Below, in pieces: positions 42,399-52,300 of a stretch of DNA of 64,000 nt. The first letter of the stretch is position 1, and each line of letters opens with the position of its first letter. A program made the translations under genes and the position numbers. Under the pieces are notes generated by a model. That model did not search any database, had not been told where the DNA came from, and was given only the letters and a program-made list of their open reading frames with translations. Origin of the DNA: DAOQVR01 sp035341665 (lineage in GTDB: Bacteria > Chloroflexota > Anaerolineae > JAAYZQ01); contig DAOQVR010000009.1 of NCBI GenBank assembly GCA_035341665.1, positions 62,001-126,000 of the forward strand, written 5' to 3'.

Positions 42399-42452
42399 TG
42401 CTCTGTAGCTTCTCCCGCTCCTGTTGGTCGCGGCATTATACTCGACAGGCTG

Positions 42453-42905
42453 CTAGACGTCCAATCCCTCCCGACCCAGCAACCCCAAGATCAGCGACAG
42501 CTCCCCACGGTGATGAATCGTGTGCTCGAGGACATGCCAGATGATCCAGCCAAGGCGGTACCGGCCGGCCGTGCCGGCGTCGATCACCCTGTCGAGGTCG
42601 GCCAGCTCCAGCGTGGCCAAATAGGCTTCCGTCCGGGCATGAACCCCGTCCAGGAGTGCCCCGATCGCCTCGAGGTTCGGATACTCCTCGAGGCGCAAGT
42701 CCCCAGGCCACTGGTCATACTCGCGAGTCGCGACGAAGCGAAACCAGCCCTCTTCCGCATCGGCGATGTGCAGCAGGATCTGGCCCACCGACCAGGAGCC
42801 CGGAAAGGGGGTATAGGCAAGGTCCTCCTCGCCGAACAGGCCCATCATCACCCGCAGATCGGCGTCCACTTGTCTCCAGTGAGCGAACAACGCGTCAAGA
42901 TGCAT
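42453..42905 (-). CDS. DinB-family protein
   Basis: This 150-residue four-helix protein has the DinB/YfiT three-histidine metal site: His47 region in LLHIADAEE and the paired histidines in WHVLEHTIHHRGEL. Family members are metal-dependent thiol transferases or stress-linked enzymes of largely unknown substrate. The ATG overlaps the stop of the GyrI-like gene (TGATG), so the two are translated together. Confidence 0.9.
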   Translation of the reverse strand: MHLDALFAHWRQVDADLRVMMGLFGEEDLAYTPFPGSWSVGQILLHIADAEEGWFRFVATREYDQWPGDLRLEEYPNLEAIGALLDGVHARTEAYLATLELADLDRVIDAGTAGRYRLGWIIWHVLEHTIHHRGELSLILGLLGREGLDV

Positions 42906-43531
42906 CAGACTTCGCTCCGGACCGGCTGTCGGAGGACCGTCCTGAGCTTCTCCGGCGCTGCGCGGCGCGGGTCGCCCAGGTAGATCTCGTGGTGCGCGCC
43001 CTCATAGGCATAGCCCTTCTCCTGGGCAAAGACCTTCATCCGCTCCAGCGTCGCCGGCTCGTCGGCGTAGGGGCCGATGTGCATCACCTGGATGCACAGC
43101 CCTTCGTGGAAGCGCTCCAGCCGCAGCCGGCCGAGGAAGGGACTGGGGCGCTTCTTCTCCAGCTGCCGCAGCGCATCCCGGAACATCTCCTCGGTGATGT
43201 GATCCGGCTGGAGGATCAGGAGCCGCCAGGTCCACTCCTCGGGGCGGCTGGCGTCGAACCAGGCGTTGCCGGTCCACCAGAGCCCTTCGAGCGGCATAAC
43301 CGGGTGGTCGATCGGGTTCTCCTTGCGCTGCTTGGCCATGAACTTGAGCGTGTACGAGATCCCATACAGCGCGCCGATGGCCCCCTCGAACTCGGGCGAC
43401 GTGCCTGGCATCTCGCCCGGCTTGATGCGGCCGTCGATCATGGCAAACTGCAGCTCGGGCACGTCCACGACCTCGATCCCCTTGGCCGAAGGGGCATAGA
43501 GCGATTTCAGATGGCTCGGGACAGGGGACAT
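42905..43531 (-). CDS. GyrI-like small-molecule-binding domain protein
   Basis: This 208-residue stand-alone GyrI-like/SOUL-type protein has GIEVVDVPELQFAMIDG and WWTGNAWFDASRPEEWTWRLLILQPDHI. The C-terminal repeat half ends VMHIGPYADEPATLERM...YAYEGAHHEIYLGDPRR. Such proteins bind or hydrolyse small hydrophobic compounds; there is no DNA-binding domain. ATG 43531 follows AAGGAGG. The longer open frame upstream is produced by the minisatellite and is rejected. It is coupled to the DinB gene. Confidence 0.9.
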   Translation of the reverse strand: MSPVPSHLKSLYAPSAKGIEVVDVPELQFAMIDGRIKPGEMPGTSPEFEGAIGALYGISYTLKFMAKQRKENPIDHPVMPLEGLWWTGNAWFDASRPEEWTWRLLILQPDHITEEMFRDALRQLEKKRPSPFLGRLRLERFHEGLCIQVMHIGPYADEPATLERMKVFAQEKGYAYEGAHHEIYLGDPRRAAPEKLRTVLRQPVRSEV

Positions 43532-43633
43532 GCAAAGCCCTCCTTTCTGCACGTTCGGTGCCGGCGTGAGTATACGGCAAAGAAGTGCAAACCTCAAAGC
43601 AGCGCGGGTCTCCCCACCCGCCCTCCCCGCATT

Positions 43634-44495
43634 GGTGCGGCGCACCTTCACGGCCTGCCCCCGCAGGGGGTGCGCTGCACCTCGCCCCCCATTGGTGCGG
43701 CGCGCCTTCACGGTGCGGCGCACCTCGTCCCCCATTGGTGCGGCGCACCTTGACAGTGCGCTGCACCTCGTCCCGCATAGGTGCGGTGCACCTTCACGGT
43801 GCGCTGCACCTCGTCCCGCATAGGTGCGGTGCACCTTCACGGCCTGCCCCCGCAGGGGGTGCGCTGCACCTCTTCCCCCATTGGTGCGGTGCACCTTCAC
43901 GGCCTGCCCCCGCAGGGGGTGCGCTGCACCTCGTCCCCCATTGGTGCGGTGCACCTTCACGGCCTGCCCCCGCAGGGGGTGCGCTGCACCTCGTCCCCCA
44001 TTGGTGCGGTGCACCTTCACGGTGCGCTGCACCTCGTCCCACATTGGTGCGGCGCACCTTCACGGTGCGCTGCACCTCGTCCCCCATTGGTGCGGTGCAC
44101 CTTCACGGCCTGCCCCCGCAGGGGGTGCGCTGCACCTCTTCCCCCATTGGTGCGGTGCACCTTCACGGCCTGCCCCCGCAGGGGGTGCGCTGCANNNNNN
44201 NNNNNNNNNNNNNNNNNNNNNNNNNNNNNNNNNNNNNNNNNNNNNNNNNNNNNNNNNNNNNNNNNNNNNNNNNNNNNNNNNNNNNNNNNNNNNNCCATTG
44301 GTGCGGTGCACCTTCACGGCCTGCCCCCGCAGGGGGTGCGCTGCACCTCGTCCCCCATTGGTGCGGTGCACCTTCACGGTGCGCTGCACCTCGCCCCGCA
44401 CAGGCGCTGTAGGGCGGGTTTCCATACCCGCCCCCCCCGCACAGGTGCGCTGCACCTTCAAGGCCTGCCCCCGCAGGGGGTGCGCTGCACCTCGC
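43634..44495. repeat. 60-bp minisatellite with 43-bp variants, interrupted by an assembly gap
   Basis: The main unit is 60 bp: GGTGCGGTGCACCTTCACGG, then a CCTGCCCCCGCAGG hairpin, then GGTGCGCTGCACC and TCGTCCCCCATT. A 43-bp variant lacks the 17-bp hairpin part. Identical 60-bp periods run through 43861-44040. Each unit carries up to three small palindromes. Because 60 is divisible by three the array stays open in several frames on both strands and gives spurious proteins. It lies between the GyrI-like gene and the secreted-protein gene; no real gene is present from 43532 to 44562. Confidence 0.92.
44195..44294. other. Assembly gap (100 Ns)
   Basis: Exactly 100 undetermined bases interrupt the minisatellite. 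The round length indicates a scaffolding placeholder, so the true copy number is unknown. Confidence 0.99.
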
Positions 44496-44533
44496 CCGCA
44501 CAGGCACCGCAGGGCGGGTTTCCATACCCGCCG
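44411..44533. repeat. GGCGGGTTTCCATACCCGCC palindromes, two copies
   Basis: AGGGCGGGTTTCCATACCCG plus CC occurs near 44411-44432 and 44512-44533, at the right edge of the minisatellite. The same element forms the array at 56115-56297. Confidence 0.7.
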
Positions 44534-44562
44534 GCGTATTGGATCCCCGGTAGGCGTGAGCC

Positions 44563-47373
44563 CTAGCGCACGCGCAGACCAAGCGGCAGGAAGATCTGCC
44601 GGGCCACCATTACCTGCGCGCTGTCGGTGTTGTCCCCCGGGTTCGCCTCCGGGCCGGCGGACCAATACTCCAACCCCACCGTGTACAGCGTCCCGTAACC
44701 TGCCCCCGACGGCAATCCAACATACAGCAGGAAGGAGCCCTCCTCCAGGAAACCCTGGTCGGGCAGGTCCCACGTCACCTCGTCGCCCACAATCAAGGGC
44801 GTCACCCCAGACGTGTCCCACAGATAGGTCAGTTCCGACTCGAGCGTCGCGACGAGCTGCACGTCCTGCGCCGTCGTCCCGCCGTGGTTGGCGTACTCGA
44901 GCTGTAGCATCGCCGCCCCACCCGGCGGCCCACCCGCCGTAGCGCCAAACGCGGCATAGCCGTCCACCTCCTCCGCAGCCGCCCAGCTCCAGGAAGTGTT
45001 GCCATAGCCACTGTAGCTGGTGTACACCCGGCTCGACGTCGGAGACGAGTGGAAGAGCATCGGGGGGGTGGCGACCCCGCCGTACGCGTCCACCAGGGCG
45101 TAGAACAGGTGGGTTCGCGAGTAGTAGTCGTAGTCGCTCCACGTGAGGATGCCGTGGTTGGACGCATCGGCTGCCACCGAGACATAGTCGTTCCCCGAGA
45201 ACGCGGCCGGGTTGTCGAGCGCCACCGGCCCAAAGACCCGGTTGTAGGCGCTGTCGAGCAGCGCGTAGCGCACTGTGTAGCTCGGATACTGCCCTCCGGT
45301 CCATGCCACCAGCGTCCGCCCGCCCGAGAGCTGCACGGCATCGGGGTTGTAATCGTACGAGGAGTAGCCGTCATCCGTAAGGTTGGTCTCTCCCTTGACC
45401 ACATAGCCACCGCTGTCCAGCACAGCGTAGTGGATATCGTCATCACTGGTCCGCTCCCAGCTGAGCAACACGCGCGACCCATTCAGAGCAGCCAGGTTCG
45501 CTCCCGAGTGACCGTCCTGGTAGCCCGGCGTGTCGAAGGTGAATTGAGTGACCGGCTTGACCGAGATGCCGCTGCTGCTACGCACCGCGTAAAAGATGTC
45601 GTCGACGTAGCAGGAGTCGGAGCATCCGCCCCCCGGCGCCGCCGTATACTCTCTGCTCCAGGCCATGACGTACCGATTGTCGCTCGTACCCGCCACGGTG
45701 GGGTTGTAGAAGCTGGGCCACCAGTAGTCGCCCCAGTCACCCCAGTCCGAGTTGTTGGTGACGTTCAGCGGGCCGTAGACTACCCCGACCGAGGGGTCGA
45801 GGATGGCAAACCAGATGTTGTAGTTGTACTCGTCCGTGTCAGAATCGTAGGAATAGCGGTACCAGAGCACGCCTGCTCTGCCGTCCGTCGTCGCCGCCAC
45901 CGCCGGGTAGGAGTCGTAGGTGTACACATCTGCCCCCGAGAGGTCGGTGAGGCGCTCCGGCGCGCGCAACGGCTGCCCGTAGCGGTCGAACAGCGCGTAC
46001 CAGAGCTCGTCGACCCACGGGCCGCCGTACTGCTGCCCCTCACTCCACACGTAGACAAAGCCGTCCGCCGTCTCTGCCACGGCCGGATCGTAGCCGTAGG
46101 TCCAGTCGGGCGCTGCCTTGCGCAGAATATCGCCGGCCGGCTGTGCCAGCCGGAGGCTCATCGCCCCGTCTGCCTGGTCGGTGTACACCTGTGCGAAGGG
46201 CGCCGGCACCGCCGCCTGGAGCGTCGCAGTCTTGCCCACATCGGGGTTGACCGACGAGCGGGCGGTGAGCAGGACCGTGTCATGGTCGCCGGAGGCGCTT
46301 CCGCCGGGAACAGCCACGCGCACCACGATTTCTACGCTGCTGCCCTGCGGCACCAAGCCGGTGTCAGGCACGCCGTCGGAATCGGAGTCGGCGAGCGGCG
46401 TCACGCCGTCGCCCTCGAAGAGGGCGACGGCCCAGGCCGAAATCACGGTCAGGTCGTAGGTATCGGACCCGAGCTCACCGGTGTTGCGAATCGTCAAGTC
46501 GAAAACCTCGTCGACGCCTGGCTGCGCGAACCCGCCCAGGTAGCGAGGCACGATACGGACACGCGCGGCGGGCGGCGGGCGGTCGAACAGCACGGCCTCT
46601 CCTCCAGGGATGGAGCTGCACCGCGCATAGAGCAGGCCGTCAAGACCCACAGAGTCCTCGATCCCCGTCGTCGCGCAACACCAGCCCCCGGAGTAGTCCA
46701 TGTCGAGGTATTGGAACTTGACGTCGCCGCTCTCATACAGGATCGCTTCGAAGGTAAAGACCGCATCCCCGCAGGTGTCGCCCATGTTCTCCCATTCGAC
46801 AGCCAGGTAGCGGTTTGGGGCCGAGCCTCCAGTGCTGTAGCGCACAGCCCCCGAGTAGTCGTCGAACCTCCGCGCCCAGGGAGCGACGATGTTGTTCGGG
46901 TAGCCGGGGTTGGGCAGGCTACTGGGATAATAGCAGCCGCTGCCGGAGGCGAAGGTCAGCCAGCCGTTGTAGCTGACATAGGCGGTCGTGTAGGTATTCT
47001 CGTAGTATTTGAACGAGAAGGGGAGGGGTACCTCGGCCAGGTTCTGGCAGTTGTCGTACAGGCCGGTGTCGACGGACCCGTTCACCCAGCCGAAATCGAC
47101 GCCGTCCTGCCACGTGTATCCAAAGTCATCGGGGCCGCCGGTGTCCTCTGGCACGATCGCCTGCGCCGGCTCCTCTGCCTCGGCGCCCGCACTACCGGGC
47201 GGTCGCTCCCCCCCAGGTGACCGGCCCGATCGCGTGTCCTGGTCCGGGAGGTCCCGGCCCTCCGGCACCCGCCCCTGCCACGTCTCTGGCCCCTGTGCTC
47301 CGGCGGCCGGGCCGGCCAGCCCACCCGTCAAGCTCAACACGAAGAGGAATAGAACCAACCAGCGCGTCTTCAT
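44563..47373 (-). CDS. Large secreted protein with Tyr/Asp-rich beta-repeats and a C-terminal IFLPLGLRVR tail
   Basis: The 936-residue protein begins with a signal peptide (MKTRWLVLFLFVLSLTGGLA, cleavage near AAGA-Q) and a disordered Pro/Gly/Glu stretch (to about 85). A nidogen-like or lectin-like domain follows (YNGWLTFASGSGCYYPS, YLAVEWENMGD, VKFQYLDMDYSGG), then a CARDB/DUF11-like segment and propeller-like repeats (YPAVAATTDGRAGVLWYRYSYD). The last residues, ARQIFLPLGLRVR, are hydrophobic then basic and may be a sorting signal. ATG 47373 follows AAGGAGGT. It is likely an extracellular structural or adhesive protein; the function is unknown. Confidence 0.85.
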   Translation of the reverse strand: MKTRWLVLFLFVLSLTGGLAGPAAGAQGPETWQGRVPEGRDLPDQDTRSGRSPGGERPPGSAGAEAEEPAQAIVPEDTGGPDDFGYTWQDGVDFGWVNGSVDTGLYDNCQNLAEVPLPFSFKYYENTYTTAYVSYNGWLTFASGSGCYYPSSLPNPGYPNNIVAPWARRFDDYSGAVRYSTGGSAPNRYLAVEWENMGDTCGDAVFTFEAILYESGDVKFQYLDMDYSGGWCCATTGIEDSVGLDGLLYARCSSIPGGEAVLFDRPPPAARVRIVPRYLGGFAQPGVDEVFDLTIRNTGELGSDTYDLTVISAWAVALFEGDGVTPLADSDSDGVPDTGLVPQGSSVEIVVRVAVPGGSASGDHDTVLLTARSSVNPDVGKTATLQAAVPAPFAQVYTDQADGAMSLRLAQPAGDILRKAAPDWTYGYDPAVAETADGFVYVWSEGQQYGGPWVDELWYALFDRYGQPLRAPERLTDLSGADVYTYDSYPAVAATTDGRAGVLWYRYSYDSDTDEYNYNIWFAILDPSVGVVYGPLNVTNNSDWGDWGDYWWPSFYNPTVAGTSDNRYVMAWSREYTAAPGGGCSDSCYVDDIFYAVRSSSGISVKPVTQFTFDTPGYQDGHSGANLAALNGSRVLLSWERTSDDDIHYAVLDSGGYVVKGETNLTDDGYSSYDYNPDAVQLSGGRTLVAWTGGQYPSYTVRYALLDSAYNRVFGPVALDNPAAFSGNDYVSVAADASNHGILTWSDYDYYSRTHLFYALVDAYGGVATPPMLFHSSPTSSRVYTSYSGYGNTSWSWAAAEEVDGYAAFGATAGGPPGGAAMLQLEYANHGGTTAQDVQLVATLESELTYLWDTSGVTPLIVGDEVTWDLPDQGFLEEGSFLLYVGLPSGAGYGTLYTVGLEYWSAGPEANPGDNTDSAQVMVARQIFLPLGLRVR

Positions 47374-47748
47374 GATGTACCTCCTTGGGCTATGTTCGTC
47401 GCCGACCGGGTGTACGGTGAGAATGCTCTGGGTCGCTCACCTCCTCTCGTTGGCAGGGTGTGCGAGCGCTGCCCTAGAGCGGGCGGCGCTGCAATGGGCC
47501 GGGCCCGGGGGTCGGCGCACAGGAAGGGGATGCGCAGATGGAAGTGGGCCATTCCTATGCTACCACGACGGCGCGCAGGCGTCAAGCGCACCTCCCTGGT
47601 CCCGGGGCATGTCGAAGCAGCCCGGCACACCGCAGGAATGCTCACAAGGCGCTATGCTACGGCTGAGACGGGGAGTGGAGTCCTCTGTGGGCATCCATGC
47701 AGGACAAACGTCTGACATGGGCACGGACACGGCCCTGAATCGCGCGGC

Positions 47749-47777
47749 TTGACTCCTGCGCAGCAGGGTGCTATTCT
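47749..47777 (+). promoter_or_regulatory. Candidate promoter of the TolB-like lipoprotein gene
   Basis: TTGACT (47749-47754) and TATTCT (47772-47777) are 17 bp apart, giving a leader of about 280 nt to the ATG at 48062. Confidence 0.55.
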
Positions 47778-47925
47778 GGCAGCCACAGGGGAGGCGAACC
47801 CAGGCGGGCCGGGCGGGCAGCCGGCGGAGCATGCGGGCGAAGGCGAGAGCGTACAGGCATGCGCCCGGCACCCCGGGCACTCACCGGACCTTGGGTGACC
47901 AGATACCACAGCCATGGTCACTGGG

Positions 47926-47963
47926 TCACTCGGGCTTGACCTTGCCCTGGCCCGAGTGATAGT
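47926..47963 (+). promoter_or_regulatory. Second candidate promoter overlapped by a 10-bp inverted repeat
   Basis: TTGACC (47936-47941) and GATAGT (47958-47963) are 16 bp apart. TCACTCGGGC (47926-47935) and GCCCGAGTGA (47950-47959) form perfect arms across this spacer, so the repeat could be an operator or a leader hairpin if the upstream promoter is used. Confidence 0.45.
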
Positions 47964-48061
47964 TGGCTCCCCGGTCGAGGCGCCGGAGAGATCAAGCCGA
48001 GAGTGCTGCAAGAATGATCGCCTGATACAGGTAGGCCGACGAGCTGAGGAGGGCGGAAACC

Positions 48062-49267
48062 ATGGGCAAATCCGTCGCCATGTTGCTGATTCTCATCGTG
48101 CTGCTCGCCGGGTGCGGTGAACCCCCGGCTCCAACGCCGGACTTGGTGGCGACCCAGGTAGCGGTGATGGAGGCGGCGGCCGCAACCATTACCGCCAAGG
48201 CACCGACGTCGACACCCACTCCTCCGCCGACAGACACGCCCATACCGACGGCGACCCCGACGGCGACCGCTAGCCAGACGCCCACCGCCACACCGACGCC
48301 GACGGCCACCCCCACCAACACGCCCACTCCCTCTCCCACTCAGACGGCCACATGGACTCCTTCGCCGTCGCCCACCAGCAAGCCGAAGCCTACCTCGACG
48401 CCGACCCGGCCGCCCAGCGGCCGGCTGCTCTTCTCATCTACCGAGCTCAGCGACAGGGACCTCTTCACCATGGACGAGGCAGGAGGGAGTCGGCGGCAAT
48501 TGACGTCCATCGGGTTCGTCTCTTGCGCGCACTATTCCCCGGACGGCAGCCGGATCACCTTTCACCGGACGGAGCGCGACAAACCCTACAGCTCCGACAT
48601 CTATGTGGTGAACGGCGACGGCTCGGGACTGACCAACATCACGAACTCGCCCGACCTGGTCGAGCAGTGCCCGGCCTGGTCCCCAGACTCTGCCCGCATC
48701 CTCTTCTCCGGACGCAGGACGGTGGACCTTGACTCGGAGCTCTACGTGATGCAGGCCGACGGCAACGGGCGTGCGCTCCTAGTCGACGTGAACAACACCA
48801 ACTCGGATCCGGCCTGGTCCCCGGACGGCACCAAGATCGCCTTCGTCTCCTACTGGTCGGGGCGGGGCGGGTACTGGGTGGACAAGGGGGACATCTTTGT
48901 GGTCAACGCCGACGGCTCAGGACTCTTCAACCTGACCAACCGAGGGGAGCATTTTGGCTCCATCGTCTGGTCGCCGGACGGGCAGGAGGTCCTCTATGGG
49001 CGGCTCACCAAGCAGCCCTCTACCGGCGAATCGTGGCAAATCTGGCGCATGAATGCCTGGGGAGGCGACCAGCGCTGCGTGGTGGGCTGCTCCGGTGCCT
49101 TCAGCGAGTTCAGCAACGTGCCTGTGGCGTGGCGTGGGTCGAGGATGGCCTTCCGTGGGTGGGAAGGAGGAGACTGGGATGTCTTTATCGCCAACGCCGA
49201 CGGCACGGGCATCGTGCAGTTGACACAGCAGAGCGCTGACGAGGTGACCTGGGACTGGCAGCCGTAA
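48062..49267 (+). CDS. TolB-like beta-propeller lipoprotein with a Thr/Pro linker
   Basis: The 401-residue lipoprotein has a signal ending LLAGC (Cys18). A long mucin-like linker made of TPTATPT-type units (about 45-120) is followed by a WD40/PD40 (TolB-like) propeller with repeated SPDGSRITF, YVVNGDGSGLTN, SPDSARILFSG and SPDGTKIAFVS strands. It is exposed at the cell surface; propellers of this kind bind proteins or sugars. ATG 48062 follows GAGGAGGG. The linker is low-complexity at DNA level (CCGACGGC, CACCCCC runs) and may vary in length among strains. Confidence 0.9.
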   Translation: MGKSVAMLLILIVLLAGCGEPPAPTPDLVATQVAVMEAAAATITAKAPTSTPTPPPTDTPIPTATPTATASQTPTATPTPTATPTNTPTPSPTQTATWTPSPSPTSKPKPTSTPTRPPSGRLLFSSTELSDRDLFTMDEAGGSRRQLTSIGFVSCAHYSPDGSRITFHRTERDKPYSSDIYVVNGDGSGLTNITNSPDLVEQCPAWSPDSARILFSGRRTVDLDSELYVMQADGNGRALLVDVNNTNSDPAWSPDGTKIAFVSYWSGRGGYWVDKGDIFVVNADGSGLFNLTNRGEHFGSIVWSPDGQEVLYGRLTKQPSTGESWQIWRMNAWGGDQRCVVGCSGAFSEFSNVPVAWRGSRMAFRGWEGGDWDVFIANADGTGIVQLTQQSADEVTWDWQP

Positions 49268-49366
49268 GGCGAGCCCGAAGTTCGACAAGCCGCAGTCCGA
49301 AGTAGCCACGCCGCAGATCGGCCTGTCTGTTCGCAATGAAGGATCCAGGAGGTCTGCGGTTTCCCT

Positions 49367-52300
49367 TCATGGCTCAACTCCCCCATCCGGCACGGTGAGC
49401 AACACCGACCCGCCCACATCCAGCCAGCAGATGGCGCAGCGCGGCTTCTGCCCCAGGAGCGCCTCGACGGCGGCCGCGTACCGGCCCGCCTGCGCCGGGT
49501 AATCGCCCTCGGCCAGGAGCCGGGCCAGCTCGGTGCGGTCCTTCACCCGGTCCGTCTTGAACTCGACCACCGTCCACGTCCCGTCGCTCCGGTAGAGCGC
49601 GTCGATGATGCCGCTCTCGGTTTGCTCCCCGGCGGCCCGGCTGTAGGGCACCTCGTGCAGCCTCTGACCCGCGGCGTCCATCTCCGAGAAGAGGGGGTGG
49701 GCCCTGAAGCGTAGCAGGAGCCGCCGCACACGGCCGGCCGCATCCACCAGTTGGCCCGCGTCCGCAATGCCACAGCCGCGGGCACGCGCGTCGACCCAGC
49801 GCTCGAACGAGCGCTCGCCGGCGGCGTCCGGCATCGCGCCGGGGAACCGCCAAGCCGCCAGTGCCTCGTGCACCAGCAGCCCGACCACCCAAGCGGGCGC
49901 GTCCCGCCCCTTGGCGTGGGGCACCACGCGCCAGACGCGCTGCTCCGGGACCGTCTCCTGCTGCTGGACCCGGCCGTCCACGGCGTCCAGCCCGGGCAGG
50001 ACCGGCTCGAGCAGCGGGGGCGGCAGGACGGCGGGAGGGTAGCTCCTCTCGGCAGTGGGCACCGCGCCCTCCGTCGGCCCATACTGCGGCTCGTAGAGCG
50101 CGCACGATACCGGTACCGTGCCCACCTGCAGGTCGAAGCGGTGCACGGCGGCTCCGGCGGGGTCGTGCGCCACCGCCAGCGACTCGAGCGGCAGGCCCTC
50201 TGCCCCGGTCAGGCTGCCCAGCCAGCCATCCTGCCTCCCCACGCAGCCCTTCTTGAGGCTGACACAGCCGCTCAGGATCAGCAGCTCGCGGGCGCGGGTA
50301 GCCGCCACGTAGAGCAGCCGGTCGGACTCGGCACGTTCCTGCTCGTCCTCGCGGACGCTGCCCAGCCGGTAGACGGCCGGCGGCCGGCCCTCCGGATCGG
50401 GGACGGGGAGGAGCAGCCCCAGCTCCGGGTCGAGCAGCAGCCCGCGGACCCCGCCCCGCCTGTGCGTGATGTCGCCGATCGCCACCACCGGGAATTCCAG
50501 CCCCTTGGCGGCGTGGATGGTCAGGATCTGCACGGCGCCTTCGGCCGTCGTCCGGGCCTCGCTCTCGCGCGCCCCGATCTCCCTCAGCCCAGCCACGTAC
50601 TCCAGGAACTCGCCCACGCCGGCGATCTCGCTCGCGTGGGCATAGGCCAGCAGCTTGGACACGTTGCGCGCCCCGCGCGCCTGCCCGGCACGGATGAGCG
50701 CCGCGCCATAGCCCGTTTCGTCCAGCAGCGCCTTGAGCACGTCCGCCACCGGGGCTCTGCCCACCATCTCGTGCAGGCGGCCTGCAAGGCCGGCCGCGCG
50801 CCCGGCGCGAAGCCGCTCCTCCTCCGGCAGCGCCTCCAAGCCCTCGCCCTCGGCGAGCAGCTCCCACAGGCCCGCCTGCCTCGCCTCCCTCTCGCGGCAG
50901 AGGGCAAGCAGCGCCGCGTCGGAGAGCCCGCAGGCCGGCGAGCGCAGCAGCCCGGCAAACGCCAGGTCATCGGTGGGATCGGCGACGGCTCTCAGCGCGT
51001 TGAGCAGGTCCCGGACCTCGGCGCGCCCGTAAAAGCCGCCGCCCGCGACCGACAGGAAGGGCACGCCGGCCTCCTCGAAAGCATCCTCATAGTCGCGAAA
51101 GGAGGCCGACGCCCGGCAGAGCACCGCGACGTCGCCGTAGCCCAGGGGCCGCAGCCGGCCGCGCTCCTCGACCTGGACGCCAGACTCGACCAGCGCCCGG
51201 ACCCGCGCCGCCAGCATCACCGCAGCCCGCCGCAGCGCATCGTCGCTCTTGGGGCCCACCGTCAGGTGCAGCTCCACGAACGGCGCCTGTAGCCCGGGCC
51301 CTGCCTCCTCGCGCTGGTGCCGCAGCGGCGCAAAGGGCTCAGCCCACGGCCGGCCGGGGTCCTCGCCCTCCCCCAGGACGGGGCGCAGCAGGGCGTTCAG
51401 GGCTGCGATCAGGTCGCGGTGGGCGCGGTAGGAAGTCTCCAGCGGCAGGTGCGCGCCGCCCTGCTCGATGCGCTTCCGCTCGCCGCGAAAGACGGCGACG
51501 TCGGCCCCGCGAAAGCGGTAGATCGACTGCTTGGCGTCCCCCACGATAAAGAGCCGGCCCTGGTCGCCGTTCAGGAGCAGCACCAGGTCGCGCTGCCGGC
51601 CGTTGGTGTCCTGGAACTCGTCGACCAGCAGCGCCTGCACCTCGTCCTGCCAGCGCTGTCGGACCGAGACGTCCTCCCGGAGCAGCGCCAGCGCCCGTGC
51701 CTCCAGGTCGTCAAAGTCGAGCGCCTGCCGCTCCTGCTTGTGCGTGGTGTAGAGATCGGACGCGTAGGTGAAGAGCACCCGGAGTGCCGGCACAGCCTCC
51801 GCCAGCCGGCGCTCGTGAGCCTCGTCGATGCCGTCGCCGGTCCACCTCGCCGGCCCCTGCTCCTCGTACCAGCGGCGCAGCTCGCCCAGGGCGGGCTTCG
51901 GCTCGTGCGGGCGCCAGGTGCCCGCCGATCCGACGTTGCCGGGCATGCTGCGCCGCAGGATGGGGAGCCGCGCAGAGGCGCCCGCCCAGTCTCCCTGGGC
52001 CAGGCAGCGGTCAATCTCCTCGCGCACCTCCAGCAGCGTGTGCAGGTGCGGGGCCAGCTTGTCGCCCGCGGCCTGCGCCCGCGCCAGCGTCCCGTCGTCC
52101 CGGACGGCCCTCAGATCCTTGAAGAGGGCCTCCACCCCAGGCCCAAAGAAGCCGCGGATATGGCTGCAAAAGCCCGCCTCCCACGCAGGCCACACGGGCG
52201 CCGGCGCCGAGCCCAGGCATGCCTCGACGTCCAGCCGCCGGGCGAGCATCGTGGTCAGCGTGGCGCGCAGGGTGCGCTCGCCCAGCAGCGCAAAGAGCTC

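Larger units (their letters stand above)
47374..48061. other. Divergent intergenic region without a gene
   Basis: The 688 bp separate a leftward secreted-protein gene from a rightward lipoprotein gene. Short open frames here lack ribosome-binding sites and recognisable sequence. I see two candidate rightward promoters and one 10-bp inverted repeat, listed separately, and nothing convincing for the leftward gene. Confidence 0.6.

Noticed and set aside
43634..44495. CRISPR array
   Set aside because: Units are contiguous 60/43-bp tandem copies without unique spacers, and no cas genes are in the window.
43585..44942. Long rightward open frames of about 260-370 residues with GAVHLHGLPPQGVRC-type repeats
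   Set aside because: They are translations of the 60-bp minisatellite, whose length is a multiple of three and lacks stops in several frames. They run across the N gap and into antisense of a real gene, and have no ribosome-binding site.
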